A stretch of 61,033 nucleotides of DNA from the NCBI GenBank assembly GCA_020725645.1, contig DYEQ01000024.1, positions 1-61,033 of the forward strand, written 5' to 3'. Numbering within the stretch: the stretch's first letter is position 1; the number at the start of each line of letters is the position of its first letter. Below the pieces are notes generated by a model. The model ran no database searches. It was not told where the DNA came from and saw only the letters and a list, made by a program, of their open reading frames with translations. The translations under genes were made by a program, and so were the position numbers. Source of the DNA: Candidatus Fermentithermobacillaceae bacterium. Its GTDB lineage: Bacteria > Bacillota > Sulfobacillia > Fermentithermobacillales > DUSS01. Below are positions 1-7,823 of this stretch, piece after piece.

Positions 1-1
1 G

Positions 2-170
2 CTTGCGCCGCGGTACTATCCGAGCACGAAAACTTGTTCGGTCTTGCGGGCACGTTGAGGAGGAACTGTCCCTGTCCGTTCGCGAGTGGACTTGTCTGTC
101 CTGCGGCACCTGTCATGATCGCGACGTCAATGCGGCGCGCAATCTCCTCAAATTGGCCGTCGCGGTCTGA
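2..170 (+). pseudogene. tnpB: C-terminal remnant of IS200/IS605-type tnpB, frameshifted and cut by the window edge
   Basis: From base 2 the frame reads [14 protein letters not shown]. After one extra T at 44-45 it continues [17 protein letters not shown], then [16 protein letters not shown], and stops at 168-170. With the extra base removed this is the classic TnpB tail: a four-Cys zinc ribbon (CSVCG and CLSCG) followed by the RuvC-III segment DRDVNAARN. TnpB is the RNA-guided nuclease carried by IS200/IS605 and IS607 elements. Only about the last 55 residues lie in the window. The frameshift splits the first zinc knuckle, so the copy is probably dead unless the base is a sequencing error. 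No tnpA is visible. Confidence 0.8.
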
Positions 171-348
171 TCCTCAGTACCGCGAGTTCCGCGGGGATTG
201 ATGCCTGTGGACCCCGGCGCCGGCCGGTGGATGAAGCAGGAAGCAATGTGCGGACGTTTGTCCATGAGTTGCGGAAGGGTATACCTAGGGCAGCTTCCCA
301 CCCGAAGTTCTTTCGATTTGATGAGGGAAAGACCCACCCGGAAAGAGC
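171..348 (+). other. Non-coding stretch after tnpB, possible element right end
   Basis: This stretch lies between the tnpB remnant and the thrS promoter and has no convincing gene. The segment at about 190-250, which contains gtggatgaagcaggaagc, resembles the GC-rich 3' region that follows tnpB in many IS605-type elements, where the omega RNA scaffold is encoded. I cannot place the element boundary because no clear terminal hairpin or tetranucleotide is visible. The short open frames here show no protein family signature. Confidence 0.35.
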
Positions 349-378
349 TTGATCGACCGCACCTCCGCGCTATAGAAT
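349..378 (+). promoter_or_regulatory. Sigma-A-type promoter of the thrS leader
   Basis: A -35 element ttgatc (349-354) and a -10 element tagaat (373-378) are separated by 18 nt; the overlapping tataga (371-376) would give 16 nt. Predicted transcription starts near 385, just ahead of the T-box leader. It is called from sequence match and position only. Confidence 0.55.
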
Positions 379-384
379 CTAGAA

Positions 385-663
385 AACGAGGGCTCGAGCA
401 AGCGGTCGAGCAAGGTAACGGAAATCTCGAATGTGCTATGACGGGGAGAGTACCGAAAAGCTCTCCGTCCAGAGAGAGACGGTCGCGGCTGAAAACCGTC
501 TCTGGAAGCTTGAGGGAAAACCACCCCTGAGCACCAGGCCGAAAAGCGCTGGACGCAAAAGGTCTGCGGGCTTCGCCCGTTACAGCGAAGACGAGCTCTG
601 ATGGAAAATAAGGGTGGAACCGCGAGTCCCAGCTCGCCCCTTTGGGGCGGGCTTTGCTGTTTT
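385..663 (+). promoter_or_regulatory. T-box riboswitch leader (Thr) of thrS
   Basis: The T-box core agggtggaaccgcg is at 611-624. The stem I landmarks atgacggggagagta (about 435-449) and agagag (about 471-476) are present. A threonine specifier ACC is proposed at 520-522, because it lies 6 nt before a GAGCACC motif, exactly as the Phe triplet does in the pheS leader of this window. A GC-rich hairpin at 631-653 followed by T-rich sequence is the attenuator. Uncharged tRNA-Thr is expected to stabilise the antiterminator and allow thrS transcription. Confidence 0.9.
631..663 (+). terminator. Intrinsic attenuator of the thrS T-box
   Basis: The hairpin arms agctcgcccc (631-640) and ggggcgggct (644-653) enclose a ttt loop and are followed by ttgctgtttt. 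The left arm follows the T-box core and would compete with the antiterminator, as in other T-box leaders. Confidence 0.85.
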
Positions 664-698
664 AGAGGCCTATTTAGTGGATGCTAGGAGGTATGACC

Positions 699-2636
699 GT
701 GAACGACTCGAGAGAATTCATCGTCAGGTGGGAAGGTGAAGAACTAAAAGCACACCGGGGAGAGACTTTTCTGGACCTGGCGGAAAGAGCGGGGTGGTCC
801 CGGGACGTCCTCATGGTAGAGGTGGACGGCGTCACGCGGGAGCTCCGGTCGCCTGTACCTGGACCGTGTGAAATCAAACCGCTCGGATTCGAATCCTCTG
901 CCGCCCGCGAAGCGCTGCGGCATAGCGCTTCCCACGTGCTAGCACAGGCGGTGAAACGTCTTTACCCGGATGCTGAGCTGGGCATCGGTCCGGCCATCGA
1001 AGACGGGTTCTACTATGACTTCCGTGTGAGGCATTCGTTCGAGCCGGAGGACCTCGAAAAGATAGAAAAAGAGATGGGAAAGATCGTCGAGGAGGACCTC
1101 CCCATTACCCGACATGAGGTATCCCGCCAGGAAGCTTTTGACATCTTTTCGAAGAGGCGAGAGCCGCTCAAACTGGAGATCCTCGAGGAAATCCCGGCGG
1201 GCGAGCCAGTTTCCATCTACAAGCAGGGGGAATTCACCGACCTGTGCGCGGGTCCTCATACACCAAGCACGGGTTACATCCGAGCGTTCAAGCTCACGTC
1301 GGTCGCGGGTGCCTACTGGCGAGGAGACGAAAAGCGCGACATGCTCCAGCGCATATACGGGACGGCGTTCTTGACCCGCGAAGAACTGGATCAGTACCTG
1401 AAGCGCCAGGAGGAAATCAAACAGAGAGACCACAGAAAGCTCGGCAAAGAGTTGGGTATTTTCAGCATTCAGGAAGAGGGAGGACCCGGCCTCGTGTACT
1501 GGCATCCGAAAGGCGGAGTCATCCGCCAGGCTATCGAGGACTTCTGGAGAGAGGAGCACCGCCGCCGTGGTTATGACATCGTATATACTCCCCACATAGC
1601 TAAACTCGACCTCTGGAAGATCTCGGGTCACTTGGACTGGTACCGGGAGAACATGTACTCCCCCATAGTGGTAGAAGGGGCAGAGTACCTGTTAAAGCCC
1701 ATGAATTGCCCGTTTCACATTCTAATGTACAAAGGCTCCCTCAGGAGCTACAGGGATTTGCCTCTGAGATGGGCTGAACTCGGAACTGTTTATCGTTATG
1801 AGCGTTCCGGCGTACTTCATGGCATGTTACGGGTCCGGGGATTTACCCAGGACGATGCCCACATATTCTGTCGCCCGGACCAGCTCGAAGACGAACTCGT
1901 CGGAGTCCTGGACCTTGCCCAATTCATGCTCAAGACCTTCGGGTACGAAGAGTATGACTGCATGTTATCGGTGAGGGACCCCAACGACAAGAAGAAATAC
2001 ATCGGGGAAGACAGCGTGTGGAATCAGGCCGAGGCGGCTCTCGAAGCTGCTCTAACACGAAAAGGGCTTCCTTATGCCCGCGACGAAGGAGAGGCCAAGT
2101 TCTACGGACCGGCGATTGACATCAAGATAAGGGACGTGTTCGGCAGGGGCTGGCAGGGGCCCACGATCCAGGTGGACTTCAACCTGCCGGAGCGCTTCGA
2201 CCTCACGTATATCGGCGAGGACGGAAAGCCTCACAGGCCCGTCATGATCCACAGGACCGTTCTGGGCGCCATGGAACGTTTCGTCGGCGGCCTCATCGAG
2301 CACTACGGCGGGGCGTTCCCCGTATGGCTTGCGCCCGTTCAGGTGAAAGTCATACCTGTGACTGAAGGGCAGGAGGATTATGCTGCGGAAGTTGTGAAGA
2401 CCCTCAAAGCCGAAGGGATCCGTGCGGAAGGCTTCTTCGGACCGGAGAAGGTCGGTTACAAAATCCGTCAGTCCCAGCTGGAAAAGATCCCGTACATGCT
2501 GGTGGTAGGTCCCAGGGAAAAGGAATCGGGAACCGTATCTGTGAGACACCGGTCAAGAGGGGACCTCGGTCCACAGCCCCTACCGGAGTTCAGTCAAAAG
2601 GTGAAAGAGCAGATATCTACAAAAAGCTTGGACTAG
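699..2636 (+). CDS. thrS: Threonyl-tRNA synthetase
   Basis: Class II synthetase that charges tRNA-Thr in the cytoplasm, 645 residues, normal for bacteria. An N-terminal TGS domain (about 1-62) precedes the editing domain, with the metal-binding HSASH motif at about 75-79 and the AEDGFYYDF-like segment (here IEDGFYYDF). The class II core contains MNCPFHILMY and the zinc Cys within it, and an anticodon-binding domain fills the last 100 residues. GTG 699 is preferred because aggaggt (686-692) sits 6-7 nt upstream; the ATG codons at 681 and 693 overlap or abut that site. Expression is controlled by the Thr T-box directly upstream. It is followed by the infC operon. Confidence 0.95.
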   Translation: MNDSREFIVRWEGEELKAHRGETFLDLAERAGWSRDVLMVEVDGVTRELRSPVPGPCEIKPLGFESSAAREALRHSASHVLAQAVKRLYPDAELGIGPAIEDGFYYDFRVRHSFEPEDLEKIEKEMGKIVEEDLPITRHEVSRQEAFDIFSKRREPLKLEILEEIPAGEPVSIYKQGEFTDLCAGPHTPSTGYIRAFKLTSVAGAYWRGDEKRDMLQRIYGTAFLTREELDQYLKRQEEIKQRDHRKLGKELGIFSIQEEGGPGLVYWHPKGGVIRQAIEDFWREEHRRRGYDIVYTPHIAKLDLWKISGHLDWYRENMYSPIVVEGAEYLLKPMNCPFHILMYKGSLRSYRDLPLRWAELGTVYRYERSGVLHGMLRVRGFTQDDAHIFCRPDQLEDELVGVLDLAQFMLKTFGYEEYDCMLSVRDPNDKKKYIGEDSVWNQAEAALEAALTRKGLPYARDEGEAKFYGPAIDIKIRDVFGRGWQGPTIQVDFNLPERFDLTYIGEDGKPHRPVMIHRTVLGAMERFVGGLIEHYGGAFPVWLAPVQVKVIPVTEGQEDYAAEVVKTLKAEGIRAEGFFGPEKVGYKIRQSQLEKIPYMLVVGPREKESGTVSVRHRSRGDLGPQPLPEFSQKVKEQISTKSLD

Positions 2637-2692
2637 AAGCGGATGTTAGACTACTATGGGATGTGCGTCGATCTTTATGTAGGCCCGTCGAG

Positions 2693-2722
2693 TAGACCGA
2701 AGTTAAAGCCCTGTGATATACT
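2693..2722 (+). promoter_or_regulatory. Extended -10 promoter of the infC-rpmI-rplT operon
   Basis: tgatatact (2714-2722) is an extended -10 element, with TATACT at 2717-2722. A weak -35 (tagacc, 2693-2698) lies 18 nt upstream. Transcription would start near 2729 and give a leader of about 135 nt before infC. Confidence 0.5.
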
Positions 2723-2728
2723 CGGAGT

Positions 2729-2865
2729 CGTTGAAAGAAGAAGCCATCCGCTTCTCACCTTACGGCATCGCCAGTAAGGTTCGTACGACTGCAACAAGAG
2801 ACTTGTCGTTCGGACTGAGGGGGCGGGTGGAACCCGCCCTTTTCATGTTGAGGAGGTGCATATCA
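2729..2865 (+). promoter_or_regulatory. infC leader with attenuator, possible L20-type control
   Basis: The untranslated leader carries a terminator hairpin, gggcggg (2820-2826) with cccgccc (2833-2839), followed by tttt, immediately before the infC ribosome site gaggaggt (2850-2857). In Bacillota the infC-rpmI-rplT leader is commonly a target of ribosomal protein L20 attenuation. The position and the terminator fit that scheme, but I could not confirm the L20-binding fold by eye. Confidence 0.5.
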
Positions 2866-3441
2866 ATAAGTCAGGATCTCAGGGTAAACGAGGAGATCAG
2901 GGTCCGCGAAGTGAGGCTCATCTCACCGGAGGGAGAGCAGCTGGGCGTCGTGCCGATACGCCAGGCCCTGGAGATGGCGCGGGAACGCAATCTCGATCTC
3001 GTAGAGGTGGCACCTCAGGCCAAACCACCGGTATGTAAGCTCATGGATTACAACCGGTGGAAGTATGAACAGCAGAAGAGGCAGAGGGAAGCCAGGAAAA
3101 AGCAGCGAGTTCAGGATGTAAAAGAGCTCAAAATGCGACCGGCCATCGACGAGCACGACTTCAACGTGAAGGCTAGGAGTGCCCGGCGCTTCTTAATGGA
3201 AGGTGATAAGGTAAAAGCCGTCATCATGTTCCGGGGCAGGGAAATAGTTCACCTTCAGCTCGGCCAGAGAGTGCTGGAGCGGTTGTATGACAGCATCAAG
3301 GACGTAGGCGCCATCGAACGCCCTCCTAAACTAGAGGGACGCAACATGGTCATGGTCATCGCGCCGAGGCCGATGCAGAAGCGGCCTGAGTCCGCCAAAG
3401 TGCAAGCGCAGGAACCCGTCCCGGAGGAAAAGGGGTTGTGA
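2866..3441 (+). CDS. infC: Translation initiation factor IF-3, probable AUA start
   Basis: IF-3 binds the 30S subunit and proofreads start-codon selection. Mature sequence begins SQDLRVNEEIRVREVRLI, matching the conserved IF-3 N-terminus, and continues into the C-terminal domain (KEIVHL-like REIVHLQLG), 191 residues. The start is unusual. The ribosome site gaggaggt (2850-2857) lies 8-9 nt before an ATA codon at 2866. The nearest in-frame ATG (2845) lies upstream of that site, just after the attenuator. Rare start codons in infC are a known autoregulation device, because IF-3 rejects them. First gene of an infC-rpmI-rplT operon. Confidence 0.9.
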   Translation: MSQDLRVNEEIRVREVRLISPEGEQLGVVPIRQALEMARERNLDLVEVAPQAKPPVCKLMDYNRWKYEQQKRQREARKKQRVQDVKELKMRPAIDEHDFNVKARSARRFLMEGDKVKAVIMFRGREIVHLQLGQRVLERLYDSIKDVGAIERPPKLEGRNMVMVIAPRPMQKRPESAKVQAQEPVPEEKGL

Positions 3442-3444
3442 AAA

Positions 3445-3648
3445 GTGGCCAAGAACAAGATGAAGACCCATAGAGGAGCAGCTAAACGCCTCATGGTGAC
3501 CGGAACCGGAAAGATCAAGCATTACCATTCCGGCCACAATCACAGGCTTGAGGTCAAGTCAACGAGGGCGAGACGACGGCTGCGAAAGTCATCGATTCTC
3601 ACCCCTGTGCACGAAAAAGCCGTACGCCAGCTCATCCCTTATAAGTGA
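3445..3648 (+). CDS. rpmI: Ribosomal protein bL35
   Basis: Highly basic 67-residue large-subunit protein. The sequence MAKNKMKTHRGAAKRLMVTG matches the bL35 N-terminus, with KxKxHxG-type motifs and a C-terminal QLIPYK. GTG start 3 nt after the infC stop, with aaaaggggttg just upstream acting as ribosome site inside the infC end. Translationally linked to infC and followed by rplT, the standard order. Confidence 0.95.
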   Translation: MAKNKMKTHRGAAKRLMVTGTGKIKHYHSGHNHRLEVKSTRARRRLRKSSILTPVHEKAVRQLIPYK

Positions 3649-3693
3649 GTTGGTGCCGGATAAGGCCAGTCTGTCGGGAGGAAGTGTGATACC

Positions 3694-4065
3694 ATGCCGC
3701 GAGTTAAAACCGGGGTTATCAATAAGAAGCGTCATAAGAAGATATTGAAACTGGCCAAGGGATACTGGGGCAAGAGGTCGAAGACGTTCAGGGCAGCTAA
3801 CGAAGCTGTCATGAAGGCCCTGTACTACGCCCGCAGGCACCGTAGGGAGAAAAAGCGCGAGTGGAGGAGCCTATGGATCTCCCGGATTAACGCTGCAGCC
3901 AGGTCTAACGGAATGACCTATTCCAGCTTCATCGCCGGTCTTAAGAAAGCGGGCGTCCAGGTGAACAGGCGGATCCTCGCCGATCTAGCCGTCACGGATA
4001 AGAAAGCTTTTGGAGAGCTGGTAGAGGTGGCTAAAGCAAACCAGGCCCGGCACGAGAAGATTTAA
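3694..4065 (+). CDS. rplT: Ribosomal protein bL20
   Basis: A 123-residue protein that begins [20 protein letters not shown] and contains [15 protein letters not shown], typical bL20. It binds 23S rRNA early in 50S assembly and in many Bacillota also represses its own operon by binding the infC leader. The gene is last in infC-rpmI-rplT; ggaggaagtg lies upstream of the ATG. The ktrB gene follows after 20 nt, so readthrough is possible. Confidence 0.96.
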   Translation: MPRVKTGVINKKRHKKILKLAKGYWGKRSKTFRAANEAVMKALYYARRHRREKKREWRSLWISRINAAARSNGMTYSSFIAGLKKAGVQVNRRILADLAVTDKKAFGELVEVAKANQARHEKI

Positions 4066-4085
4066 GCTCTGAAGGAGCATAACTC

Positions 4086-5429
4086 ATGTCGGAGAGGCCT
4101 TTTTCGAGGCGTCTCACGCCTGTGCGCCTTCTGGTAGTGGGATTTGCCTCAGTGATATTGATCGGCGCGGTCGTTTTGATGCTGCCCGTCTCGAGCGTTC
4201 GGGGAACGTTCACATCCCCGGTGGATGCTCTGTTCACCGCTACGTCCGCGGTATGTGTTACAGGGCTTATCGTTGTTAACACAGCTTCCCACTGGAGCAC
4301 CTTCGGCAAGGCGGTAATCCTTTTATTGATCCAGGCCGGTGGGTTGGGCATCATGACCATAGCTACTGGACACGCTCTGGTCACCGGAAGGCGGGTAGGG
4401 TTGTGGGAGCGTATGGCCATACAGGAGCAGACCGGCTTCTGGACGTTGCAGGGCCTGGTCCTGCTCGTCAAGCGTATAATCTTGACTACCGCCCTTTTTG
4501 AGTCGGCGGGAGCGCTCATCTTGACGCTGGTGTTCCATTTTTCGGGTGGGCTGTCCTTGGGCGAATCCATCTGGTTTGGAGTCTTTCACTCGGTTTCAGC
4601 TTTTTGCAACGCCGGTTTTGACATAACCGGACGAAGCTTTGTGGACTTCGTGGACAACGCGACGCTGGTGTTGACCGTGACTTCCTTAATCATAGCGGGA
4701 GGGATCGGATTCCACGTTCTGGTTGATCTGTACGAGACCAGGGGCAGGTTCCGGGAGATGAAGCTTCACAGCAAGATCGCGATCAAGACGACCCTTTGGC
4801 TCCTCCTGGCAGGCACAGCGCTGGCGCTCTTGCTGGAGCACGGAAACCCAGGAACCATGGGGAATCTGGATGCGAAGGGGAAGATCCTGGCCTCGTGGTT
4901 TCTTAGCGTGACGCCCAGGACCGCCGGGTTTAACACTGTACCCACGGAAGCTCTTCGAAGCGCCACTGCCTTCCTGGTCATTCTCCTCATGTTCGTGGGG
5001 GCCTCGCCGGGTGGTACCGGCGGTGGTATCAAGACCAGCACCTTTGCCATCCTCGTGAGAAGCGTGACCGGGTTCGTAAAGCGGGAACCTGACGTTACGT
5101 TTGGCGTGAGGCGCGTTCCCGAATCTACTGTAGTGAAGGCCGTGGTGATCTTTGCCGTGGCCCTGGGACTTATTGTAACCTCGACTTTGGTGCTATGCAT
5201 CACCGAAGAAGCTGAGTTTCTGGATGTCTTGTTTGAGGTGGTGTCGGCCTTCGGAACCGTGGGGCTTTCTCGGGGGATCACCGGGAGTCTGACGGCGGTG
5301 GGGAAGATCACTCTAATCTTGACGATGTTTGCGGGGCGATTGGGTCCCCTCACCCTTGCGATGGCCCTCTCGACGCCAAGGCCGTCCCCCGATATCAGAT
5401 ATCCCGAGGAAAAGGTGTCGGTGGGGTAG
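4086..5429 (+). CDS. ktrB: Trk/Ktr-type potassium uptake protein, membrane subunit
   Basis: 447-residue polytopic membrane protein of the TrkH/KtrB/HKT superfamily. Four pore-loop segments with the selectivity glycines are visible as TSAVCVTGLI, FCNAGFD, RTAGFNT and FGTVGLS. An MFVGASPGGTGGGIKT segment, found in the M3 region of the family, precedes the last repeat. The length fits KtrB better than the longer TrkH. It takes up K+ through the inner membrane and is gated by the downstream KtrA-type subunit. Start ATG with aaggagc upstream, 20 nt after rplT. Confidence 0.93.
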   Translation: MSERPFSRRLTPVRLLVVGFASVILIGAVVLMLPVSSVRGTFTSPVDALFTATSAVCVTGLIVVNTASHWSTFGKAVILLLIQAGGLGIMTIATGHALVTGRRVGLWERMAIQEQTGFWTLQGLVLLVKRIILTTALFESAGALILTLVFHFSGGLSLGESIWFGVFHSVSAFCNAGFDITGRSFVDFVDNATLVLTVTSLIIAGGIGFHVLVDLYETRGRFREMKLHSKIAIKTTLWLLLAGTALALLLEHGNPGTMGNLDAKGKILASWFLSVTPRTAGFNTVPTEALRSATAFLVILLMFVGASPGGTGGGIKTSTFAILVRSVTGFVKREPDVTFGVRRVPESTVVKAVVIFAVALGLIVTSTLVLCITEEAEFLDVLFEVVSAFGTVGLSRGITGSLTAVGKITLILTMFAGRLGPLTLAMALSTPRPSPDIRYPEEKVSVG

Positions 5430-5466
5430 TCGGACCCTAGTATATCTGAGGTGGTATGAGCCGGAT

Positions 5467-6129
5467 ATGTCTAAACAGTGTCTGGTGATAGGTATCGGTC
5501 GTTTCGGAAGTTCCGTCGCCGAGACTCTCACCGAGCTCGGGGCGGAGGTCCTGGCCGTGGACAAGTCCGAAGAGCGCGTCAGGGCGGTTGCCCCCCTGGT
5601 GACGCAGGCCATCGTGGCGGATGCCACCGACGAGGCGGTGCTCAGGGAAATCGGAGTCCGTAACTTTGACGTGGTCATTTGCTCCATGGGGGAATCCCTT
5701 GAAGCCAGCCTTCTCGTTACGATGCTCTTGAAGGAGCTCGGGGCCAAGCGAGTCATAGTGAAGGCCGCCAATGAGATTCACGGGAGGATCTTGGCCAAGG
5801 TGGGAGCGGATACAGTGGTTTACCCCGAAAGGGACATGGGCAAAAGGCTCGCCTATTCGCTCTTGTCTGGAAGCATCATAGACTCGATAGAGCTTTCCAG
5901 CGACTATCGCGTTGTCGAAGTGGTTGTATCCGGTGGTCTCGTGGGGAAGACCTTGAGGGGTCTTAACCTTCGTAACAAAATCGGAGTCAACGTCATGGCC
6001 ATCAAACGAGGAAATTACGTTGACGTGGCGCCGGATCCCGATGATCCGCTCGACGAGGGCGACATCCTCGTTGTGGTCGGCCCGAACTCCGGAGTTGCGC
6101 GGCTCAACCAAATCGTCGAGAGAGGCTGA
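5467..6129 (+). CDS. ktrA: Trk/Ktr potassium uptake regulatory subunit (RCK domain)
   Basis: 220 residues. The N-terminal Rossmann fold is MSKQCLVIGIGRFGSSVAET with the GxGxxG dinucleotide-binding loop; a C-terminal TrkA_C (RCK_C) domain spans about 135-220. KtrA rings bind ATP/ADP or NAD(H), and often c-di-AMP in the C-domain, and control the KtrB pore. ATG 5467 is chosen because it sits directly before the Rossmann strand; the upstream gaggtgg is somewhat distant. It forms a two-gene unit with ktrB, 37 nt apart. Confidence 0.93.
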   Translation: MSKQCLVIGIGRFGSSVAETLTELGAEVLAVDKSEERVRAVAPLVTQAIVADATDEAVLREIGVRNFDVVICSMGESLEASLLVTMLLKELGAKRVIVKAANEIHGRILAKVGADTVVYPERDMGKRLAYSLLSGSIIDSIELSSDYRVVEVVVSGGLVGKTLRGLNLRNKIGVNVMAIKRGNYVDVAPDPDDPLDEGDILVVVGPNSGVARLNQIVERG

Positions 6130-6203
6130 AGCAATGATCCGGGCAATGATGATTCCGCGGGTAACCCTGGGACTGGCATCCGAAGGAGGACGTACTGGGA
6201 ACG

Positions 6204-7079
6204 ATGTGTTCAAGCGACCGTGAGGTTCCCTGGAGGTTTGTGAAGTCCCTTCATCTCAAGAAGCACCGGGACGAAATGGGCCTGTCGCTGGCGGAAGGGC
6301 TAAGGGTGGTAAAGGTTTGTCTTGACGCGGGAATTGAGATTCACTCCGTGTTTTTGTCCCGTGAGTTCGCCGAATCGGACTATGGAGAAGTCTTTCGGCA
6401 CGAAGTTGACGCGCACCGCCGCAAAATGGCTGAGGTTTCCGGCCGGTCCTTCCCCGTTCACGTGGTACGGGATGAATTGTTCGAGAGGATGTCTGCCACG
6501 GAGACTCCCCAGGGTGTTCTCGCGGTCATTCCCGTTCCTCCGAGATTCATGCGCGGCCTGCCGCAAGGCCGGTGGTCCGAACCCCTTGTGGTAGTGGGCT
6601 CCGGAATACAAGACCCGGGAAACATCGGTACGATGGTGAGAACAGCTGCGGCCTTCGGTGCTACGGAGGTCATTTTCGGGGATGACTCGGCCGATCCGTT
6701 TTCCCCTAAAGCGATCCGGGCTTCAGCCGGTGGTTTCGTCGAGGTAAGAGTGTCTTATATCAGGTCCGTCGAAGACGAGCTCCGGCGATGGAGCGAGCAC
6801 GGGGTAACTTTATGGAAAACTCACCCTGCCGAAGGCATGTTGCCCTGGGAAGCACCTTTTGCAGGCCCCGTGGCCATCGTCTTCGGCAGTGAGGCGAGGG
6901 GCCTATCAGCTTCTCTGGATCGTCTCATCCCGTCATCGGTCAGGGTACCGATGCCCGGCGGAGTCGAATCCCTTAACGTCGGGGTATCGTGTGCGATCAT
7001 TCTTTACGAGGTTTTGCGCCAGCGCTCCCTGTTCGGAGGGCTGAGCACTAGAACGGCACCCACTCGGGCACGAGTATGA
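6204..7079 (+). CDS. SpoU/TrmH-family RNA 2'-O-methyltransferase (rRNA type)
   Basis: 291 residues. The C-terminal SPOUT domain carries the knot motifs: GIQDPGNIGTMVRTAAAFGA (motif 1), VAIVFGSEARGLS (motif 2) and VPMPGGVESLNVGVSCAIIL (motif 3). An N-terminal substrate-binding extension of about 120 residues resembles the L30e-like domain of RlmB and TsnR. It uses S-adenosylmethionine to methylate a ribose 2'-OH, most likely in 23S rRNA; the exact nucleotide cannot be assigned. ATG 6204 follows aaggagga by 13 nt; GTG 6240 after ggaggt is an alternative start. In several Bacillota a gene of this type lies near pheST, as here. Confidence 0.88.
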   Translation: MCSSDREVPWRFVKSLHLKKHRDEMGLSLAEGLRVVKVCLDAGIEIHSVFLSREFAESDYGEVFRHEVDAHRRKMAEVSGRSFPVHVVRDELFERMSATETPQGVLAVIPVPPRFMRGLPQGRWSEPLVVVGSGIQDPGNIGTMVRTAAAFGATEVIFGDDSADPFSPKAIRASAGGFVEVRVSYIRSVEDELRRWSEHGVTLWKTHPAEGMLPWEAPFAGPVAIVFGSEARGLSASLDRLIPSSVRVPMPGGVESLNVGVSCAIILYEVLRQRSLFGGLSTRTAPTRARV

Positions 7080-7353
7080 CCACGGCGGTGACCGTGAAAT
7101 TCAGCGCGAAAAACGCCACCAACACAACATAGGGCCAGCTCGCAAGAAGCGTCTTGAGTCTTTGCCCGCATAGCTCGTACCGGCGCTACTCCAGAACGTT
7201 CCCGCGGCTTGGTCCCATAGATCTCGTAGATCGTTGCGGAAAGCCAGAAGCGGGACGAGGCCGGCTACCCGAATTGTCACGCAAGGCAACCATTCGGGTA
7301 GACCCGGAAATGAGACTATAACCCGTATTGATAGAATCAAGGGGGGATCTAAA
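7080..7353. other. Intergenic stretch with inverted repeat and a minus-strand hydrophobic open frame
   Basis: No intact gene is supported here. On the minus strand the frame between stops at 7188 and 7048 encodes about 45 residues, including SWPYVVLVAFFALNFTVTAV, a convincing membrane-helix composition, but it has no start codon. It overlaps the tail of the methyltransferase gene and may be the end of a decayed gene. A perfect 10-bp inverted repeat, ctacccgaat (7265-7274) and attcgggtag (7292-7301), lies upstream of the next gene. Confidence 0.4.
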
Positions 7354-7644
7354 GTGTCGCCGTGTAGACTGCGCGGCCTGTGGATGCTACTGCCAGTTCT
7401 ACTGGCGCTTCTGGTCGGTGTTTTCTACGCTCTTGTGCGCTCCGACCCTTTCACCGCCGAGTTCTGGTACCGGGTGGTCGCGGTGGTTCTCGCGGGGATG
7501 GTTTATTCCGTGTACAACCTGCGTCGTGGCTACCTCGTTATGCCCGGCGAAGCACCAAGATCTTTGTGGTTGTGGGGTCTGGCGGCGGTCGTCATCTGGG
7601 CCTCAGTGTGCTTTTGGATCGGTCGCGTGATGCTCCGGCAGTGA
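7354..7644 (+). CDS. Small membrane protein of unknown function
   Basis: 96 residues from GTG 7354, 5 nt after a strong ggggggat ribosome site (7341-7348). Three hydrophobic segments are visible: WMLLPVLLALLVGVFYALV near the N-terminus, VVAVVLAGMVYSVYNL in the middle and LWGLAAVVIWASVCFWIG near the C-terminus. I recognise no family. It sits alone between the rRNA methyltransferase gene and the pheS leader, so context gives little. The strong ribosome site and the membrane pattern argue that it is real. Confidence 0.6.
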   Translation: MSPCRLRGLWMLLPVLLALLVGVFYALVRSDPFTAEFWYRVVAVVLAGMVYSVYNLRRGYLVMPGEAPRSLWLWGLAAVVIWASVCFWIGRVMLRQ

Positions 7645-7823
7645 TGGGTTGTGTATCCGGTAGGTTCAGACAGCGTAGCTACCTCGTCATCTTCGAGAAA
7701 CCGGACGTGTGCTACGCTCGCTCGTTGCCATCCGGGCGGCGGGATGGTATCATCATGGCAACCGATCGGCAGTCTTCCCCGGACAACGCCGGAACTCAAC
7801 GGGCCGGCGGCTGTCAAACGCGA
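7645..7823. other. Intergenic stretch ahead of the pheS leader
   Basis: No gene is supported. The overlapping short frames are GC-driven and lack ribosome sites. The stretch carries the predicted pheS promoter, annotated separately at 7725-7753. Confidence 0.5.
7725..7753 (+). promoter_or_regulatory. Sigma-A-type promoter of pheS-pheT
   Basis: ttgcca (7725-7730) and tatcat (7748-7753) with the optimal 17-nt spacer. Predicted start near 7760, some 65 nt before the recognisable T-box stem I. Confidence 0.6.

Noticed and set aside
198-530. Open frames within the thrS leader
   Set aside because: They overlap the T-box structure and the promoter, and lack ribosome sites.
2713-2865. Upstream extension of infC to 2713
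   Set aside because: It would translate the promoter and the attenuator hairpin; the conserved IF-3 sequence starts after 2866.
5329-5466. Upstream extension of ktrA into ktrB
   Set aside because: The 46 added residues lie in another phase of ktrB and have no family match; ATG 5467 directly precedes the Rossmann strand.
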